From CAMBDS01 sp964355675 (GTDB lineage: Bacteria > Electryoneota > AABM5-125-24 > Hatepunaeales > Hatepunaeaceae), in assembly GCA_964355675.1 (NCBI GenBank), contig CAYHEC010000011.1, positions 1 through 64,000 of the forward strand: DNA of 64,000 nt, given 5' to 3'. Shown here one piece after another: positions 1-8,985 of this stretch (within the stretch, counting starts at the first letter, position 1; each line of letters starts with the position of its first letter). The notes beneath the pieces are model-generated. The model was not told the origin of the DNA and searched no databases. It saw only the letters and a program-made list of their open reading frames with translations. Position numbers and translations under genes: made by a program.

Positions 1-26
1 ATAGTTTTAGTTCAGTAGTGCCGGTA

Positions 27-119
27 GTAGTGCCGATTTAAATCGGCACTACTTTAACTGTATCAGGGTGCGGACACCCTGCGACACCGAAAGGGCGGGT
101 TGAAACCCCGCCCTCCAAG
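27..119. repeat. Cluster of three short palindromes
   Basis: Three hairpins follow one another. There is a perfect 26-bp palindrome at 27-52 (core TGCCGATTTAAATCGGCA), CAGGGTG/CACCCTG arms at 64-81, and a GGGCGGG/CCCGCCC hairpin at 93-113. The last belongs to the 'cttggagggcggg' type that recurs at 3075, 59297 and 59570; the middle one recurs at 46933. They look like small intergenic palindromic repeats rather than terminators, because none has a T-run. Confidence 0.75.
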
Positions 120-121
120 AG

Positions 122-157
122 AACAAAGAACCGCTCCGGCAGGAGCGGTTCTTTGTT
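122..157. terminator. Strong hairpin, probable bidirectional terminator
   Basis: Two perfect 16-base arms (122-137 and 142-157) enclose a GGCA loop. The arms begin AACAAAG and end CTTTGTT, so an A/T-rich base flanks a GC stem in both directions, as in bidirectional intrinsic terminators. It lies about 320 bases beyond the stop of the leftward gene at 478. Confidence 0.55.
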
Positions 158-477
158 ATGATTCATGATATTTCCCGCAGTAAGTCAAGTTCTGGGGATT
201 CATTCCTCATCAAAACGCAATAATTTTGGCGATCAATGCAAGCCAGAACCTCTCAAGCGTTTCTGCGACGCCAGAAGAGAATTAAGCTTACTACGACCAC
301 CACCGCTGCGGTTAACCAGACTGCGTTAAACCGCTTGAACGGCCTGAACATATTTAATTTACCTTGGGTTGTGTTAGAATTCTACGGATGTTGCCCCGCC
401 TCACCTATAATTATGATAAAGGTTCAACCATAGTATGGTGATGGCAATCACTAAACGCAATACTTGTACTGATATTT
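158..477. other. Gene-free stretch downstream of the MutL-family gene
   Basis: I see no convincing gene here. The one open frame, 236-433 on the plus strand, is 65 codons of low-complexity Thr/Ala-rich sequence with no recognisable fold and no ribosome binding site. The stretch is probably the 3' flank of the leftward gene that ends at 478. Confidence 0.5.
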
Positions 478-2265
478 TTATCCGAGCGACCATTTATTTA
501 GTAATGCCATCCGATCTGGAGTATCTCGCTTCAAATCGAACGGCCTTCCACGTGTGTCGATAATCAGTCCGACTACTCCACCGGTAAGCAGTCTCTCAAC
601 AGTTTTTCCGGCTCCCTCCCCCATGTCCCAGCCTTTGGCGGGTTCAATGAGGGCTCTGACCGATTCACCAAGTTCCAACGGAATAAGGAGAAGCTCATTG
701 ACGCCAACTTCGAGTTTTAATTCTTTCCCAGTATCAGTCGTCCCCGAAACTTTGACGACCGGTCCCTTTGTCCCTTTGATCTGTCCAAGGGGAGCGACAC
801 AGCAACCGAGGTGAATTAAGCAATCCTTCTCGAAAACTTCAGTTGCGGCTTTCTCGTTCACCGTCGCGAGCACGCCTAACTGAGGCATCATGAAGATTGA
901 ATCGACCGCCAGACGGGTGACGCCTTCAGGCTGAAAAGCATCGATCATCATCTGCGCCGCTTGCGCGCGTTTAGGAGCGTGCGAGAGCACTCCACCGGAT
1001 CCGACCAATAAATTCAGCGACATCATATTGACCAGAGTCTGCCCCGAAGAGGTTTGTTCGAAGGCGTCAGATATCGAACGTTCCTGCTGAACGCCTTTAA
1101 GACCAACTGCGAAGGATTTGTGCTGGATGAAGGCAAGACGCAAAGCTTCGCGTGCAATAGCTTGTTCGATGCGCAATTCTTCGAGGGTCTGGGGAATGGT
1201 AGTCGGCCGGATCATCTTATTGGCAATTCGATTGCGCAGTTCAGCCTCAGTGATCTCAATGGGAACCCAGCGCATAATGTTATCGAAACCAGCCTCAGCC
1301 AACACATTCGAGATTGAATAACTCATGCCAAGATTGGCTGATACGGTTCGATTGAAGACCCCGCTGAAGACACTGAAGACATCCGTTGTTGCGCCGCCGA
1401 TATCGACTCCGACGAGTTCAATTCCATCTCGCCGAGCGATGGTCTCCATGATAAATCCGACCGCTCCGGGTGTGGGCATGATTGGAGCGTCTGTCCAGCT
1501 CATCAGTTTTTTGTAACCGGGAGCCTGAGCCATGACATGCTCCATGAACAGGTCGTGAATTTTATCGCGGGCGGGTCCAAGATTTTCTCGCTCCAACACT
1601 GGCCGCAGATTATCGACGTGCTTCAAGTCAACGACTTCACCCAAGGTGACATCGATCTCTTTACGCGCCTCTTTGTTGCCTGCGTAGATTACCGGCAGGG
1701 CAAATCCTATTCCGAGGCGGGGGCGTGGTCTGGCGGCGCGAATTAATTCAGCGAGTTCAACAACGTGCTTGGTAGTGCCGCCATCGATCCCTCCGGAGAG
1801 CAAAATCATGTCGGGGCGAAGCCGGCGGATTCGCTCTATCTTCTGATGAGGCAGGCGGCCATCATTCGAGGCGAGAACGTCCATCACAATAGCTCCAGCA
1901 CCAAGCGCCGCGCGCTCGGCCGACTCTGCCGTCATTGATTTGACCACGCCGGAAACCATCATCTGAAGTCCGCCTCCAGCCGAGGAAGTCGATATATAGA
2001 TATCGCAACCTTTTCCGTCTTTTTCAGGGCGAGTGATTGTTTCATCTTCTCCGATAAAGGATCGGCCAGAGATTTCTTCGACTTCACGGACAGCGTTCAG
2101 TACGCCTTTGGTGACGTCCTCGAACGGCGCTTCGACGGTGGTCGGTGCTTCGCCTCGAACAACGAGACGATATTCTCCGGAAGGCTGTCGTTCGATAAGG
2201 ATTGCTTTGGTGGTTGTGGAGCCACAGTCGGTGGCAAGGATCAGGTGCGGTGCTAATTGAGACAT
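478..2265 (-). CDS. GlmL/MutL-family ATPase (glutamate mutase accessory type)
   Basis: The 595-residue product belongs to the MutL/GlmL family of actin-fold (ASKHA) ATPases that accompany adenosylcobalamin-dependent carbon-skeleton mutases such as glutamate mutase. The first phosphate-binding loop is at residues 13-25 (DCGSTTTKAIL), and a second loop near residue 290 reads VDIGGATTDVF. Length and end-to-end conservation fit a complete protein. The start is the ATG at 2265; no strong ribosome binding site is visible. No mutase subunit genes (glmS, glmE) and no other B12 gene lie in the window, so the client enzyme is unknown. It appears to be a single-gene unit, separated from the DinB genes by a nested palindrome. 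The family call is firm; the link to glutamate is family knowledge only. Confidence 0.88.
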   Translation of the reverse strand: MSQLAPHLILATDCGSTTTKAILIERQPSGEYRLVVRGEAPTTVEAPFEDVTKGVLNAVREVEEISGRSFIGEDETITRPEKDGKGCDIYISTSSAGGGLQMMVSGVVKSMTAESAERAALGAGAIVMDVLASNDGRLPHQKIERIRRLRPDMILLSGGIDGGTTKHVVELAELIRAARPRPRLGIGFALPVIYAGNKEARKEIDVTLGEVVDLKHVDNLRPVLERENLGPARDKIHDLFMEHVMAQAPGYKKLMSWTDAPIMPTPGAVGFIMETIARRDGIELVGVDIGGATTDVFSVFSGVFNRTVSANLGMSYSISNVLAEAGFDNIMRWVPIEITEAELRNRIANKMIRPTTIPQTLEELRIEQAIAREALRLAFIQHKSFAVGLKGVQQERSISDAFEQTSSGQTLVNMMSLNLLVGSGGVLSHAPKRAQAAQMMIDAFQPEGVTRLAVDSIFMMPQLGVLATVNEKAATEVFEKDCLIHLGCCVAPLGQIKGTKGPVVKVSGTTDTGKELKLEVGVNELLLIPLELGESVRALIEPAKGWDMGEGAGKTVERLLTGGVVGLIIDTRGRPFDLKRDTPDRMALLNKWSLG

Positions 2266-2369
2266 AGATAGTTAATGCGATCTTGAAAATGGATTGATTT
2301 GTTACCGGTAATTTTGCAGAAGAAGCAAGTTTTGAGTTCAAACTTTAGTTTTTCCAAAGACACGCTGAA

Positions 2370-2521
2370 CAGACTGTCCGAGAATACCAAAAGCCAATAT
2401 ACGCTCTCATACCGGCGAAAGCCGGTATCCAGTAATTTCTTAAATATCATTGCGATACGTGGATCCCGACTTTCGTCGGGATGAGAGCACTTGCATTTTT
2501 TTTGCATTCTCGGACAGACTG
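2370..2521. repeat. 152-bp nested palindrome, MITE-like
   Basis: Outer arms of 16 bases (2370-2385, CAGACTGTCCGAGAAT; 2506-2521, ATTCTCGGACAGACTG) pair imperfectly. Inside are two REP-like hairpins, ACCGGCGAAAGCCGGT and CCCGACTTTCGTCGGG, whose outer flanks CTCTCAT and ATGAGAG also pair. The whole stretch could fold into a cruciform or a long branched hairpin. It contains no coding sequence. The architecture matches the elements at 20103, 45540 and 50255. Confidence 0.7.
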
Positions 2522-2544
2522 TGAAGCTGTGAACTTTGAACTTA

Positions 2545-3009
2545 TCACGACCTGTTCCAGACGCCCAAGACTCGCCGCATCGCCACGATTTGCGCGGCAT
2601 GATAGCTGTTATGGTTGTGCATCATCGAAATAATTTCGGCGGCAGTCAGGTTATCCCATATTGGATAACGCTTTTGCAGATCGATCGTGTCAACCAACTC
2701 CTCGATGCGAGAAATGTCGGCCTTAAAGTCGAGTTTGAATTGTTCCCACGCGTTTTCGGAAGGCGGAGCGTCTAATGGTCCAAAGCCATGCCCTTCGGGG
2801 AAGACAATCTGCATGCCTTCAAAAAGATCGATCTTCAACCGCACCCAGAGGTGCATGTGTTCGGCCACCTGCCATATTGTATTGGGAATGGGTGAGGCAT
2901 AGAGACCGACAAACCGGAACTCGAGTCCATCGAGAACTGTCGTGGTATCGATGTGTGCATGGGTTGCTCGGATTCCTCGTTTGAGCAGTGCGCGTAAAAT
3001 TTCTTCCAT
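2545..3009 (-). CDS. DinB-family putative metalloenzyme 1
   Basis: The 154-residue protein has the DinB/YfiT-like four-helix bundle pattern. The expected histidines that bind a divalent metal are visible: AEHMHLW near residues 49-55 and NSYHAAQIVAMRR near 133-145. Family members include stress-induced proteins and thiol-dependent transferases. Nothing in the sequence shows a substrate. The start is the ATG at 3009. The neighbour at 3119-3592 is a second, diverged DinB-family member on the same strand, so the pair is probably an old tandem duplication, now separated by a palindromic repeat. Cellular role unknown; probably cytoplasmic, with no signal peptide. Confidence 0.8.
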   Translation of the reverse strand: MEEILRALLKRGIRATHAHIDTTTVLDGLEFRFVGLYASPIPNTIWQVAEHMHLWVRLKIDLFEGMQIVFPEGHGFGPLDAPPSENAWEQFKLDFKADISRIEELVDTIDLQKRYPIWDNLTAAEIISMMHNHNSYHAAQIVAMRRVLGVWNRS

Positions 3010-3074
3010 TTCACGTCCGTTCTTACTTTATTACTGAAGCGTCTCGATCAAAAATCAAACGACAATAAATATCA

Positions 3075-3106
3075 CTTGGAGGGCGGGATTAATCCCGCCC
3101 TCCAGG
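3075..3106. repeat. GGAGGGCGGG palindrome
   Basis: A near-perfect palindrome: CTTGGAGGGCGGG, then a central ATTAAT, then CCCGCCCTCCAGG. It is the same family as the copies at 93, 59297 and 59570. It lies between the two DinB genes, so it would sit in their shared transcript if they are co-transcribed. Confidence 0.75.
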
Positions 3107-3118
3107 CCAAACTGTCTA

Positions 3119-3592
3119 TTATGGTCGGTGATATAAATTTAATAATCTTAATGTTGTAACCACCTGAGCGGTGTGATATGCAGTGTGGGCAACGATAAAA
3201 ACCACTGCCCTGCCGTTATTGAAACTCTTCCAATCTTGGTGATTTTCTGTATGGTTGATCCCGGTAAGAGCATTTTCAAAGGCGTCAACAAAGGCTTTCA
3301 GAGCGTTTTTCGTATTTTCCCATTGTTCTTTCGAAGGCGTCTCATCAGGAGGAAAGAAGTTCATCTCTTCCTCAGCTTCAGTGCGAATAAATGGTTCACC
3401 AATAGCACCTTTCAGCCCCCATGTTCCCCAGGCGATCAGATGATGGACAATTTGATAAATTGTATTAGGAAGACCTTCGACTTGTCGTCCAGCCGTTTCA
3501 CAATCGACATCTTTGACGATATCGAGGATGTCCGGGCAGATGAAATCGCCATGGATAGATTGATTAAAGGCCTTGGTAAGAAACTCGTCCAT
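3119..3592 (-). CDS. DinB-family putative metalloenzyme 2
   Basis: The 157-residue protein has the same DinB-like helical pattern as its neighbour. The metal-ligand histidines are in IVHHLIAWG near residue 48 and AHTAYHTAQVVTTLR near residues 134-148. Sequence identity to the gene at 2545-3009 is low, but the spacing of the His motifs is the same. The start is the ATG at 3592, with GGAG eight bases upstream. It has no signal peptide and no membrane segment. The substrate cannot be told from the sequence. Confidence 0.8.
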   Translation of the reverse strand: MDEFLTKAFNQSIHGDFICPDILDIVKDVDCETAGRQVEGLPNTIYQIVHHLIAWGTWGLKGAIGEPFIRTEAEEEMNFFPPDETPSKEQWENTKNALKAFVDAFENALTGINHTENHQDWKSFNNGRAVVFIVAHTAYHTAQVVTTLRLLNLYHRP

Positions 3593-3634
3593 AATTATAA
3601 CTCCAGAGAGTGTTAATCAAGTAGTGATCCTCAT

Positions 3635-4027
3635 TTAAAACTTCCACCACTTCTTTTTCGTTCCACTGCCCGCCGCCTTTTCAGCAGATCTGACAGCTTT
3701 ACGCTCGGCTTTGGCCAGCTCTTCTTTTGCAAGGACATCCGACTCTTTTGCTTCGATCAAGTCGAGAAAATAACCGATAGATTCCCGCCGTTCGAGTACC
3801 AATCTAAGTTCGTCCCACTCTGGCAACCCGAAGAAACCCCGTACTATCGGGGCAAAGAATACCATGACCTGACTTCCAACGTAGTTCAACGGTCGGACAG
3901 ATTCGAGGAAAAGAATTGCCGGAGTTGTCATCCGCATCTGAACGACTCGCTCGGCAAGGCGGTTCATCAATTCACGCTGACGGTCATTCAGGACTGATTC
4001 GAAATTGGATGGCGGTTCTCCAGTCAT
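3635..4027 (-). CDS. Unrecognised small protein with basic C-terminus
   Basis: I do not recognise this family. From the ATG at 4027 it is 130 residues; an in-frame TTG at 4057 would add ten. It has an amphipathic helical N-terminal part, then a moderately hydrophobic segment (VGSQVMVFFAPIVRGFFGLPEW), then a charged, coiled-coil-like C-terminal half rich in Glu, Ala and Lys that ends KKKWWKF. The pattern resembles a peripheral membrane or scaffolding protein, but this is only an impression. It is on the same strand as the two DinB genes, 42 bases upstream of the second, and may be co-transcribed with them. Confidence 0.65.
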   Translation of the reverse strand: MTGEPPSNFESVLNDRQRELMNRLAERVVQMRMTTPAILFLESVRPLNYVGSQVMVFFAPIVRGFFGLPEWDELRLVLERRESIGYFLDLIEAKESDVLAKEELAKAERKAVRSAEKAAGSGTKKKWWKF

Positions 4028-4071
4028 TTTAGCTATTGTTCCATTATTGCGAAGCAACTATTAGTTGTTTA

Positions 4072-4157
4072 CTTGGAGAGCGGCTATTCAAGCCGCTCGG
4101 ATCGAGCCAAAAGCCCAACCTGCGCAAGCGAGAGCGCTTGAAATGCCGCTCTCCAAG
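4072..4157. repeat. Nested palindrome with CTTGGAGAGCGGC arms
   Basis: The left arm CTTGGAGAGCGGC (4072-4084) pairs with GCCGCTCTCCAAG (4145-4157). Inner pieces GGCT..AGCC and GCGC..GCGC-like hairpins lie between them. It sits directly after the stop codon of the ComF-like gene (4160), so it may act as a 3' hairpin for that transcript. Confidence 0.7.
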
Positions 4158-4159
4158 CT

Positions 4160-4831
4160 CTACCCACAAGCGGCGATTACATAAGCCACACTTTGCCCGT
4201 GACGTTTTAATGCTTCGATGCACCCGATAATGGTCGATCCGGTGTGAACTACATCATCGACGATTAAAAAAGATGATGGGATACTCTCTGATGGCGATAG
4301 CATAGGTTCGAAGGCATCCCTAAGATTAACAAGTCTTTCTTTATCGGAAAGCCTTGATTGCGCTGATGTATGCCTCACCCGTTTCAAGAGATCCGTACGG
4401 ATCGGTAATCCAGTGACTTCGGCGACTCCATGTGCAAGCGCCAAGTTCTGATTGTAGCCTCGTTCACGAATACGAACCGGATGAAGCGGAACCGGAATAA
4501 TGGCTTTGACGGGCCAGTCAGCTCCCCCTAACAGCAGATGTTCTGCCGCGTATCTACCCAGTTTTATGGCAATGTCCTCGCGACCATAGAACTTCATCTG
4601 ATGTACAAGAATTCGAGCCAGTTCATTGTAACGAAAAGCCACAAATATCCTGTCTTGAAGCTGAGATCGCTCCGACCATAGCCCTTTTCCCGCAGGCGAA
4701 AGAGTTAACCAGCAATTCTCGCATGCCCAGCCATCTCCCTCAGACATTTCCGCCTTACATTCCGGGCAGTATTGGGGGAACACCAACGCAGTCAGTGACT
4801 GTACGAGTTCTCCTTGAAATCCAATCATCAT
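4160..4831 (-). CDS. ComF-like phosphoribosyltransferase-fold protein
   Basis: The 223-residue protein matches the ComF/GntX family. An N-terminal zinc-ribbon-type cysteine set (CPEC...CENC, residues 18-39) is followed by a type I phosphoribosyltransferase fold. The PRPP-binding loop is clear near residue 190 (FLIVDDVVHTGST). ComF proteins take part in uptake or processing of transforming DNA in competent bacteria, but many homologues have no proven role. Its ATG (4831) overlaps the stop of the kinase gene (4828) in an ATGA arrangement, so translation is probably coupled. It is the last gene of a four-gene leftward operon with a sigma54 activator and a kinase. A competence role is inference only. 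Confidence 0.85.
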   Translation of the reverse strand: MMIGFQGELVQSLTALVFPQYCPECKAEMSEGDGWACENCWLTLSPAGKGLWSERSQLQDRIFVAFRYNELARILVHQMKFYGREDIAIKLGRYAAEHLLLGGADWPVKAIIPVPLHPVRIRERGYNQNLALAHGVAEVTGLPIRTDLLKRVRHTSAQSRLSDKERLVNLRDAFEPMLSPSESIPSSFLIVDDVVHTGSTIIGCIEALKRHGQSVAYVIAACG

Positions 4832-6516
4832 TCAGGCAGTGCTTCAAGTTGCACGTTTAGCTCAACAGCTTTGCTCCCGACCTGAAAATCGATCTCATCG
4901 CTCCAGACCTTGAACGCTGGATTGTGAAGTTCGATGACATGCTTCCCGAATGTTACAATAATCGGCTTCGCGCGCGGTGTAAGTCCGTAAGAAATCCCAT
5001 CGACAACAATTTCCGCCCAAGGCTTGACTGAAAGCACCTGAACGACTCCGACCATATCCCACAAATTGGCGTCAAGCGTCGCTGTACCCCCGGAAGGGAC
5101 ATTGACTGTTTCAGTGAAGGGAGTGGGAAACTCAGGATTATTGAGAGTAATGAGATGCTCACCGGGAGAAAGCTCGATGGCTCCGGTCAAGGGCGTCTGA
5201 CCATAAGAGATGTTATCTATCGTTACCATAGCCCAAGGACGGGTAGTAAGCGTCAATTGACCTGGGGTGGTCGGCACAGTTACATGGGCGTTAATCGCAG
5301 GGGATGGCGGAGACTTAGTTGAATTATCCAGAGGTATATTATGAGTATCACTCTTGGGCTTGCCCGTCTCAGGCGTTGGAAGAACGCTTCCATCAGAAAA
5401 ATCACCTCTCGACATTTTCGATTGCCTAAGTTTAACCGAAGATGCGATATTCCTTGAAGCATCGAGAATTGATTCTTTAAGTTTGGGTAGTCCGTCCCCA
5501 ACCAGCTTGGAGCGTGAGGGAACCATAAACAGCATTATTGCGACCATTGCAACTGTCAAGCCTAACGCCCAGACAGGCAGTGCACGCTTTGCCATGCCTG
5601 ACTGCATCGCCGGTAAAGGTATTACGGACTTGGAAGCAGAACCATTTTCGACTGAGTGCAGAGAATCCATTACTGTCGCATGATCGAGTTCGACGCCTTT
5701 CATATGGGCCAATTTCTTAACTTCCTCGAACACTCCATCGGCGGATCCAGCCCTTTTTGATGGTTGCTTCTCAAGAAGGTGCGCCAGTATCTGGTCGAAT
5801 TCCTGTGGGATTTCAGGAATGAAAGTGGATGGAGAGGGAGGCGAGTAGGTAAGGATTTTCTTCAGCGTTTCACTGAAAGTCTGCCCACTGAATGGGGCTG
5901 AGCCAGTCAGAACCTCATAAAAAGTGACTCCAACGGAAAACAGGTCGCCACGATGATCAAACTTACCTCCGCTGACCTGTTCGGGAGGGAGATATGCTGG
6001 AGTCCCTACAACCGCATCCTGAACGGTCATACTGGCAGAATCGGCGATTGTGGAGAGACCGAAGTCAGTAATTTTTATTCGACCATCTTGGGAAACAAGG
6101 AGGTTGTCTGGTTTAATGTCCCGGTGAAAAACGCCTTTCGAATGAGCATGCGCCAGCCCTTTTAATACTCCCGCAAGCATTGTCAGGGCAACTTGCCATT
6201 CGATCCTGCCCTGCCGTTTCAGCAGATCGCCGAGACTCTCTCCCTCAACAAATTCCATAACCAGAAAGGTAGCGTCTGCATCGGCTCGGTAACTGTAAAT
6301 ATCGACAATATTTTCATGCTTGACGCGCGCACAGACTTGCGCTTCGCGCTCGAAACGCTTGCGAATATCTTCTTCGCGAGCCATTTGCGGGTGAAGTTTC
6401 TTGATAAGGACGGGACGCCCCAGATTCTCCTCATACGCTCGATAAATAGTGCAAATGCTGGAGTGGGCGATCTCGGCGTCAATCCGGTATGGCGCTAATC
6501 CGCCGGGAGCTTCCAT
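4828..6516 (-). CDS. Membrane Ser/Thr protein kinase with two PEGA domains
   Basis: The 562-residue Hanks-type kinase has catalytic Lys39/40 in VLIKKLH, HRDIKPDN at 131-138, DFG at 151-153 and the activation-segment end GTPAYLPPEQ at 171-180. The glycine-rich loop is unusual: EIAHSSICTIYRA (about 15-27) has none of the usual glycines. One transmembrane helix at about 310-330 is followed by a Ser/Pro/Thr-rich linker and two PEGA beta-sandwich repeats (about 408-475 and 482-560) that should lie outside the cytoplasmic membrane. The start at 6516 overlaps the upstream activator gene by 22 bases. The PEGA repeats suggest sensing of envelope or cell-wall ligands. It may phosphorylate its operon partner, the GAF-sigma54 activator; that is inference. 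Confidence 0.9.
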   Translation of the reverse strand: MEAPGGLAPYRIDAEIAHSSICTIYRAYEENLGRPVLIKKLHPQMAREEDIRKRFEREAQVCARVKHENIVDIYSYRADADATFLVMEFVEGESLGDLLKRQGRIEWQVALTMLAGVLKGLAHAHSKGVFHRDIKPDNLLVSQDGRIKITDFGLSTIADSASMTVQDAVVGTPAYLPPEQVSGGKFDHRGDLFSVGVTFYEVLTGSAPFSGQTFSETLKKILTYSPPSPSTFIPEIPQEFDQILAHLLEKQPSKRAGSADGVFEEVKKLAHMKGVELDHATVMDSLHSVENGSASKSVIPLPAMQSGMAKRALPVWALGLTVAMVAIMLFMVPSRSKLVGDGLPKLKESILDASRNIASSVKLRQSKMSRGDFSDGSVLPTPETGKPKSDTHNIPLDNSTKSPPSPAINAHVTVPTTPGQLTLTTRPWAMVTIDNISYGQTPLTGAIELSPGEHLITLNNPEFPTPFTETVNVPSGGTATLDANLWDMVGVVQVLSVKPWAEIVVDGISYGLTPRAKPIIVTFGKHVIELHNPAFKVWSDEIDFQVGSKAVELNVQLEALPE

Positions 6517-7952
6517 TCGTTCAATTTATAATGTAGCCAGCGTAGCGAGACGTCGAGTGCTTCGGCTGTCATAGTTTTATTACCACCACACTCCTTCAAC
6601 ACTCTCAGAACGACGTCGCGTTCGTAATCTTTGAGTGTTTTGTTTTTCAGCGAGAGTCTTTCTGCTTCGGGAATAAAAAGGTCTTGCACTTCGATCATGT
6701 CGCCATCACTTAGTAAGTGTGCGCGTTCGATTGTATTTTGAAGCTCGCGCACATTCCCGGGCCACTGATAATTCACCAAAGCCTGAAGCGCGCGAGGTGA
6801 CTCTTTTTTCTGGGGTGTTTTACCTTTGTGAGCAAGCTCTTTCAAGAAATGACGGACAAGTAGAGGAATATCACCTTGGCGTTCTCGAAGAGCGGGAAGA
6901 TGGATAGAAATAACATTAAGGCGGTAATAAAGATCCTCACGGAAATTTCCAGCCTCGACCTCGCCTTTAAGACTTTTGTTAGTGGCTGAAATAATGCGGA
7001 CATTTACCCTGCGGGAGTCGGTGTCGCCGACTCGGCGGATTTCCCCGTCCTGTAACACGCGCAATAATTTTGTCTGAATAGTCGGTGAAATGTCGGCTAT
7101 TTCATCGAGGAAGAACGTACCGCCATCAGCAACTTCGAACAGGCCTTTTTTGTCAGAAATCGCGCCGGTAAACGAGCCTTTTTTGTGGCCGAACAACTCT
7201 GACTCAAGCAGTGACTCGGCGAGGTTGCCACAAAACTGAGTGACGAATGGTCGTTCCCGTCGGGGACCATCATAATGCAATGCCTGTGCGACAAGCTCCT
7301 TTCCTGTTCCTGATTCGCCTTCCAGAAGAACCGAGATATCCGAGTTCATCACCCGTCGCATCAGATTGAAAACTTCCTGCATCTTTGGCGATTGACCGAC
7401 GATGTTATCGCGCGCCCAGTTCATCTGGCGAAGCGCTTGCAACTGTTGTGTAGCTTCGTCATAACCTTTGGCGTAATCAGAAGCCAAAGCGGCAACTTTG
7501 GCAAAGGTAGATACGAAGTCGATATTGTCGTCGGTAAATCGGGAACGATTACGGCGGCTGTCGAGGTAAATTACTCCGATTACCGTTTGTTCATGAAACA
7601 TCGGAACGCAGATAATGGAAGTGATCTGATGAAGAATCACGCTTGCCGCCTGGCTAAAACGAGGATCAGCTTGAGCGTCGTGGGTTAAGAGCGGTACTGC
7701 GGTATCAATAACTTGCCTCACCACCGAGGTTGAAAGATCCGTCAAATCGCGGGCGCTCTCATCAGAAAGATTGCGGGAAGCGACTATTTTCAGCGTCGAT
7801 CCTTCAAGATGGATCAAAGCCGCCCGATCGGCGCTCATCATATCCAGAGCCCAGTCCAGAAGAGTGTCGCGAAGGCGGACGATGTCCTGACGTGGAATAA
7901 CCGTCGATACGGCTGGAGTTGGGATAATTCCCGTTAAATGTTTGTCTATCAT
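6495..7952 (-). CDS. GAF-domain sigma54-dependent transcriptional activator
   Basis: The 485-residue protein has an N-terminal GAF sensor (about 20-165), a sigma54-interacting AAA+ domain and a C-terminal Fis-type helix-turn-helix (about 440-480). Walker A is GESGTGKE, the sigma54 contact loop reads GSFTGA rather than GAFTGA, and Walker B is FFLDEIAD. It should activate RpoN promoters in response to a small ligand or to its kinase neighbour. The ATG at 7952 lies one base after the upstream lipoprotein stop, so translation is probably coupled. It has no receiver domain, so control may come through GAF or the kinase encoded next. Target promoters cannot be read from this window. Confidence 0.92.
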   Translation of the reverse strand: MIDKHLTGIIPTPAVSTVIPRQDIVRLRDTLLDWALDMMSADRAALIHLEGSTLKIVASRNLSDESARDLTDLSTSVVRQVIDTAVPLLTHDAQADPRFSQAASVILHQITSIICVPMFHEQTVIGVIYLDSRRNRSRFTDDNIDFVSTFAKVAALASDYAKGYDEATQQLQALRQMNWARDNIVGQSPKMQEVFNLMRRVMNSDISVLLEGESGTGKELVAQALHYDGPRRERPFVTQFCGNLAESLLESELFGHKKGSFTGAISDKKGLFEVADGGTFFLDEIADISPTIQTKLLRVLQDGEIRRVGDTDSRRVNVRIISATNKSLKGEVEAGNFREDLYYRLNVISIHLPALRERQGDIPLLVRHFLKELAHKGKTPQKKESPRALQALVNYQWPGNVRELQNTIERAHLLSDGDMIEVQDLFIPEAERLSLKNKTLKDYERDVVLRVLKECGGNKTMTAEALDVSLRWLHYKLNEWKLPAD

Positions 7953-7953
7953 C

Positions 7954-8985
7954 TTAGAGAGGAGGACCTATTTTTAAAATTCCTCTTCGTGATCGTGAAC
8001 TATTTCCAAAATTATCAAGTACCCAGACTTCCCACAAATATGTGCCGTTCGCCAGGGGCACTTCGACATAATGCTCACCGCTTGCCGATTCGCCGGGAAT
8101 AATGGTACGTCGGTAAATCTCTGTCAATTCAGGGGATTCACGATATATTCTCACAAGGTAATTGAAAGTGCTTATATCAGTAAGTTCGTTCCAGTAAGTA
8201 TAGTTCCACTCTAAATGGGGAAGAAAATCTTGTAGTGGATCTTGAATACCTGGAACACCATGTAAAACACGAGCAACAAAGGCAGTGCGTGGCGGAGAGG
8301 CTTTTCCGGCAAAATCATATGCACGAAAGGTGAAGGGGAGGAACAGTGCATTATCGGTGCTTTGGTTGGGGAAAGAATTTGCAGGAATGTCCTTCCACCA
8401 GAAAGCTGAGTCAGGATTGGTGCTGTATTGTAGATCTAAAGTGAGATAATAATTTCGTAATGTATCGATCAAGAACGCCTCCACTCGCGCAAGATGGGTG
8501 ATGCCATCCGGATCAAGCACGGTTGCCTTAAGACGTATAATGTAATCAGGGTCAGGTTGATTGGCGCTATCAGCAGAAGAAACAGAAACTGCGTAGGTAG
8601 AGATAAACTCGGGGAGTGCGTCCAACTGAAGCGAAAGTTCAGAATCATTCTTTACGACAATTGTTACTTGCGCTGAATCTCTCGCATAAACAGCTCGACC
8701 ACTAATCTCTCGATAGGCGACTGCCCACCACGTTCCGGTCGGAATCTCATTGAAATGAACCAATCCGCTATCATCTGAAACAGCGAATTGTCCCAATTCA
8801 GGCAATAGGACGGTTGCCGCCGCGACCGGCTGCCAATTCAAGGTTTGAACTTGAACTGTTAGCGAGCCGAAAGGGTAATGATAGGCATTGGAACCATGGT
8901 CGAGAGGATTATCATGCGGAGGGTCCCACTGGCAACCTGATAATGTTGCCATGCAAAATACGACAATTGAAAGCTGACGCTTCAA
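7954..8985 (-). CDS. Lipoprotein with carboxypeptidase-regulatory-like fold
   Basis: A 343-residue lipoprotein. The signal peptide ends in a lipobox, LSGC at residues 15-18. The mature part starts with a small beta-sandwich (about 42-120) that resembles carboxypeptidase regulatory-like or transthyretin-like folds (GSLTVQVQTLNWQPVAAATVLLP...VSDDSGLVHFNEIPTGTWW). Further beta-rich sequence follows, with a fibronectin-like C-terminal part (LEWNYTYWNEL...YLWEVWVLDNFGNSS). It is the first gene of the operon with the activator, kinase and ComF-like gene, so it could be the envelope-side input of that signalling unit; that is inference. The start is the ATG at 8985. Confidence 0.75.
   Translation of the reverse strand: MKRQLSIVVFCMATLSGCQWDPPHDNPLDHGSNAYHYPFGSLTVQVQTLNWQPVAAATVLLPELGQFAVSDDSGLVHFNEIPTGTWWAVAYREISGRAVYARDSAQVTIVVKNDSELSLQLDALPEFISTYAVSVSSADSANQPDPDYIIRLKATVLDPDGITHLARVEAFLIDTLRNYYLTLDLQYSTNPDSAFWWKDIPANSFPNQSTDNALFLPFTFRAYDFAGKASPPRTAFVARVLHGVPGIQDPLQDFLPHLEWNYTYWNELTDISTFNYLVRIYRESPELTEIYRRTIIPGESASGEHYVEVPLANGTYLWEVWVLDNFGNSSRSRRGILKIGPPL

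Noticed and set aside
236..433. 65-codon open frame at the left end
   Set aside because: Low-complexity Thr/Ala-rich sequence, no ribosome site, no fold; probably chance.
2253..2600. 115-codon leftward frame across the nested palindrome
   Set aside because: It spans repeat sequence, contains no domain and overlaps two real genes.
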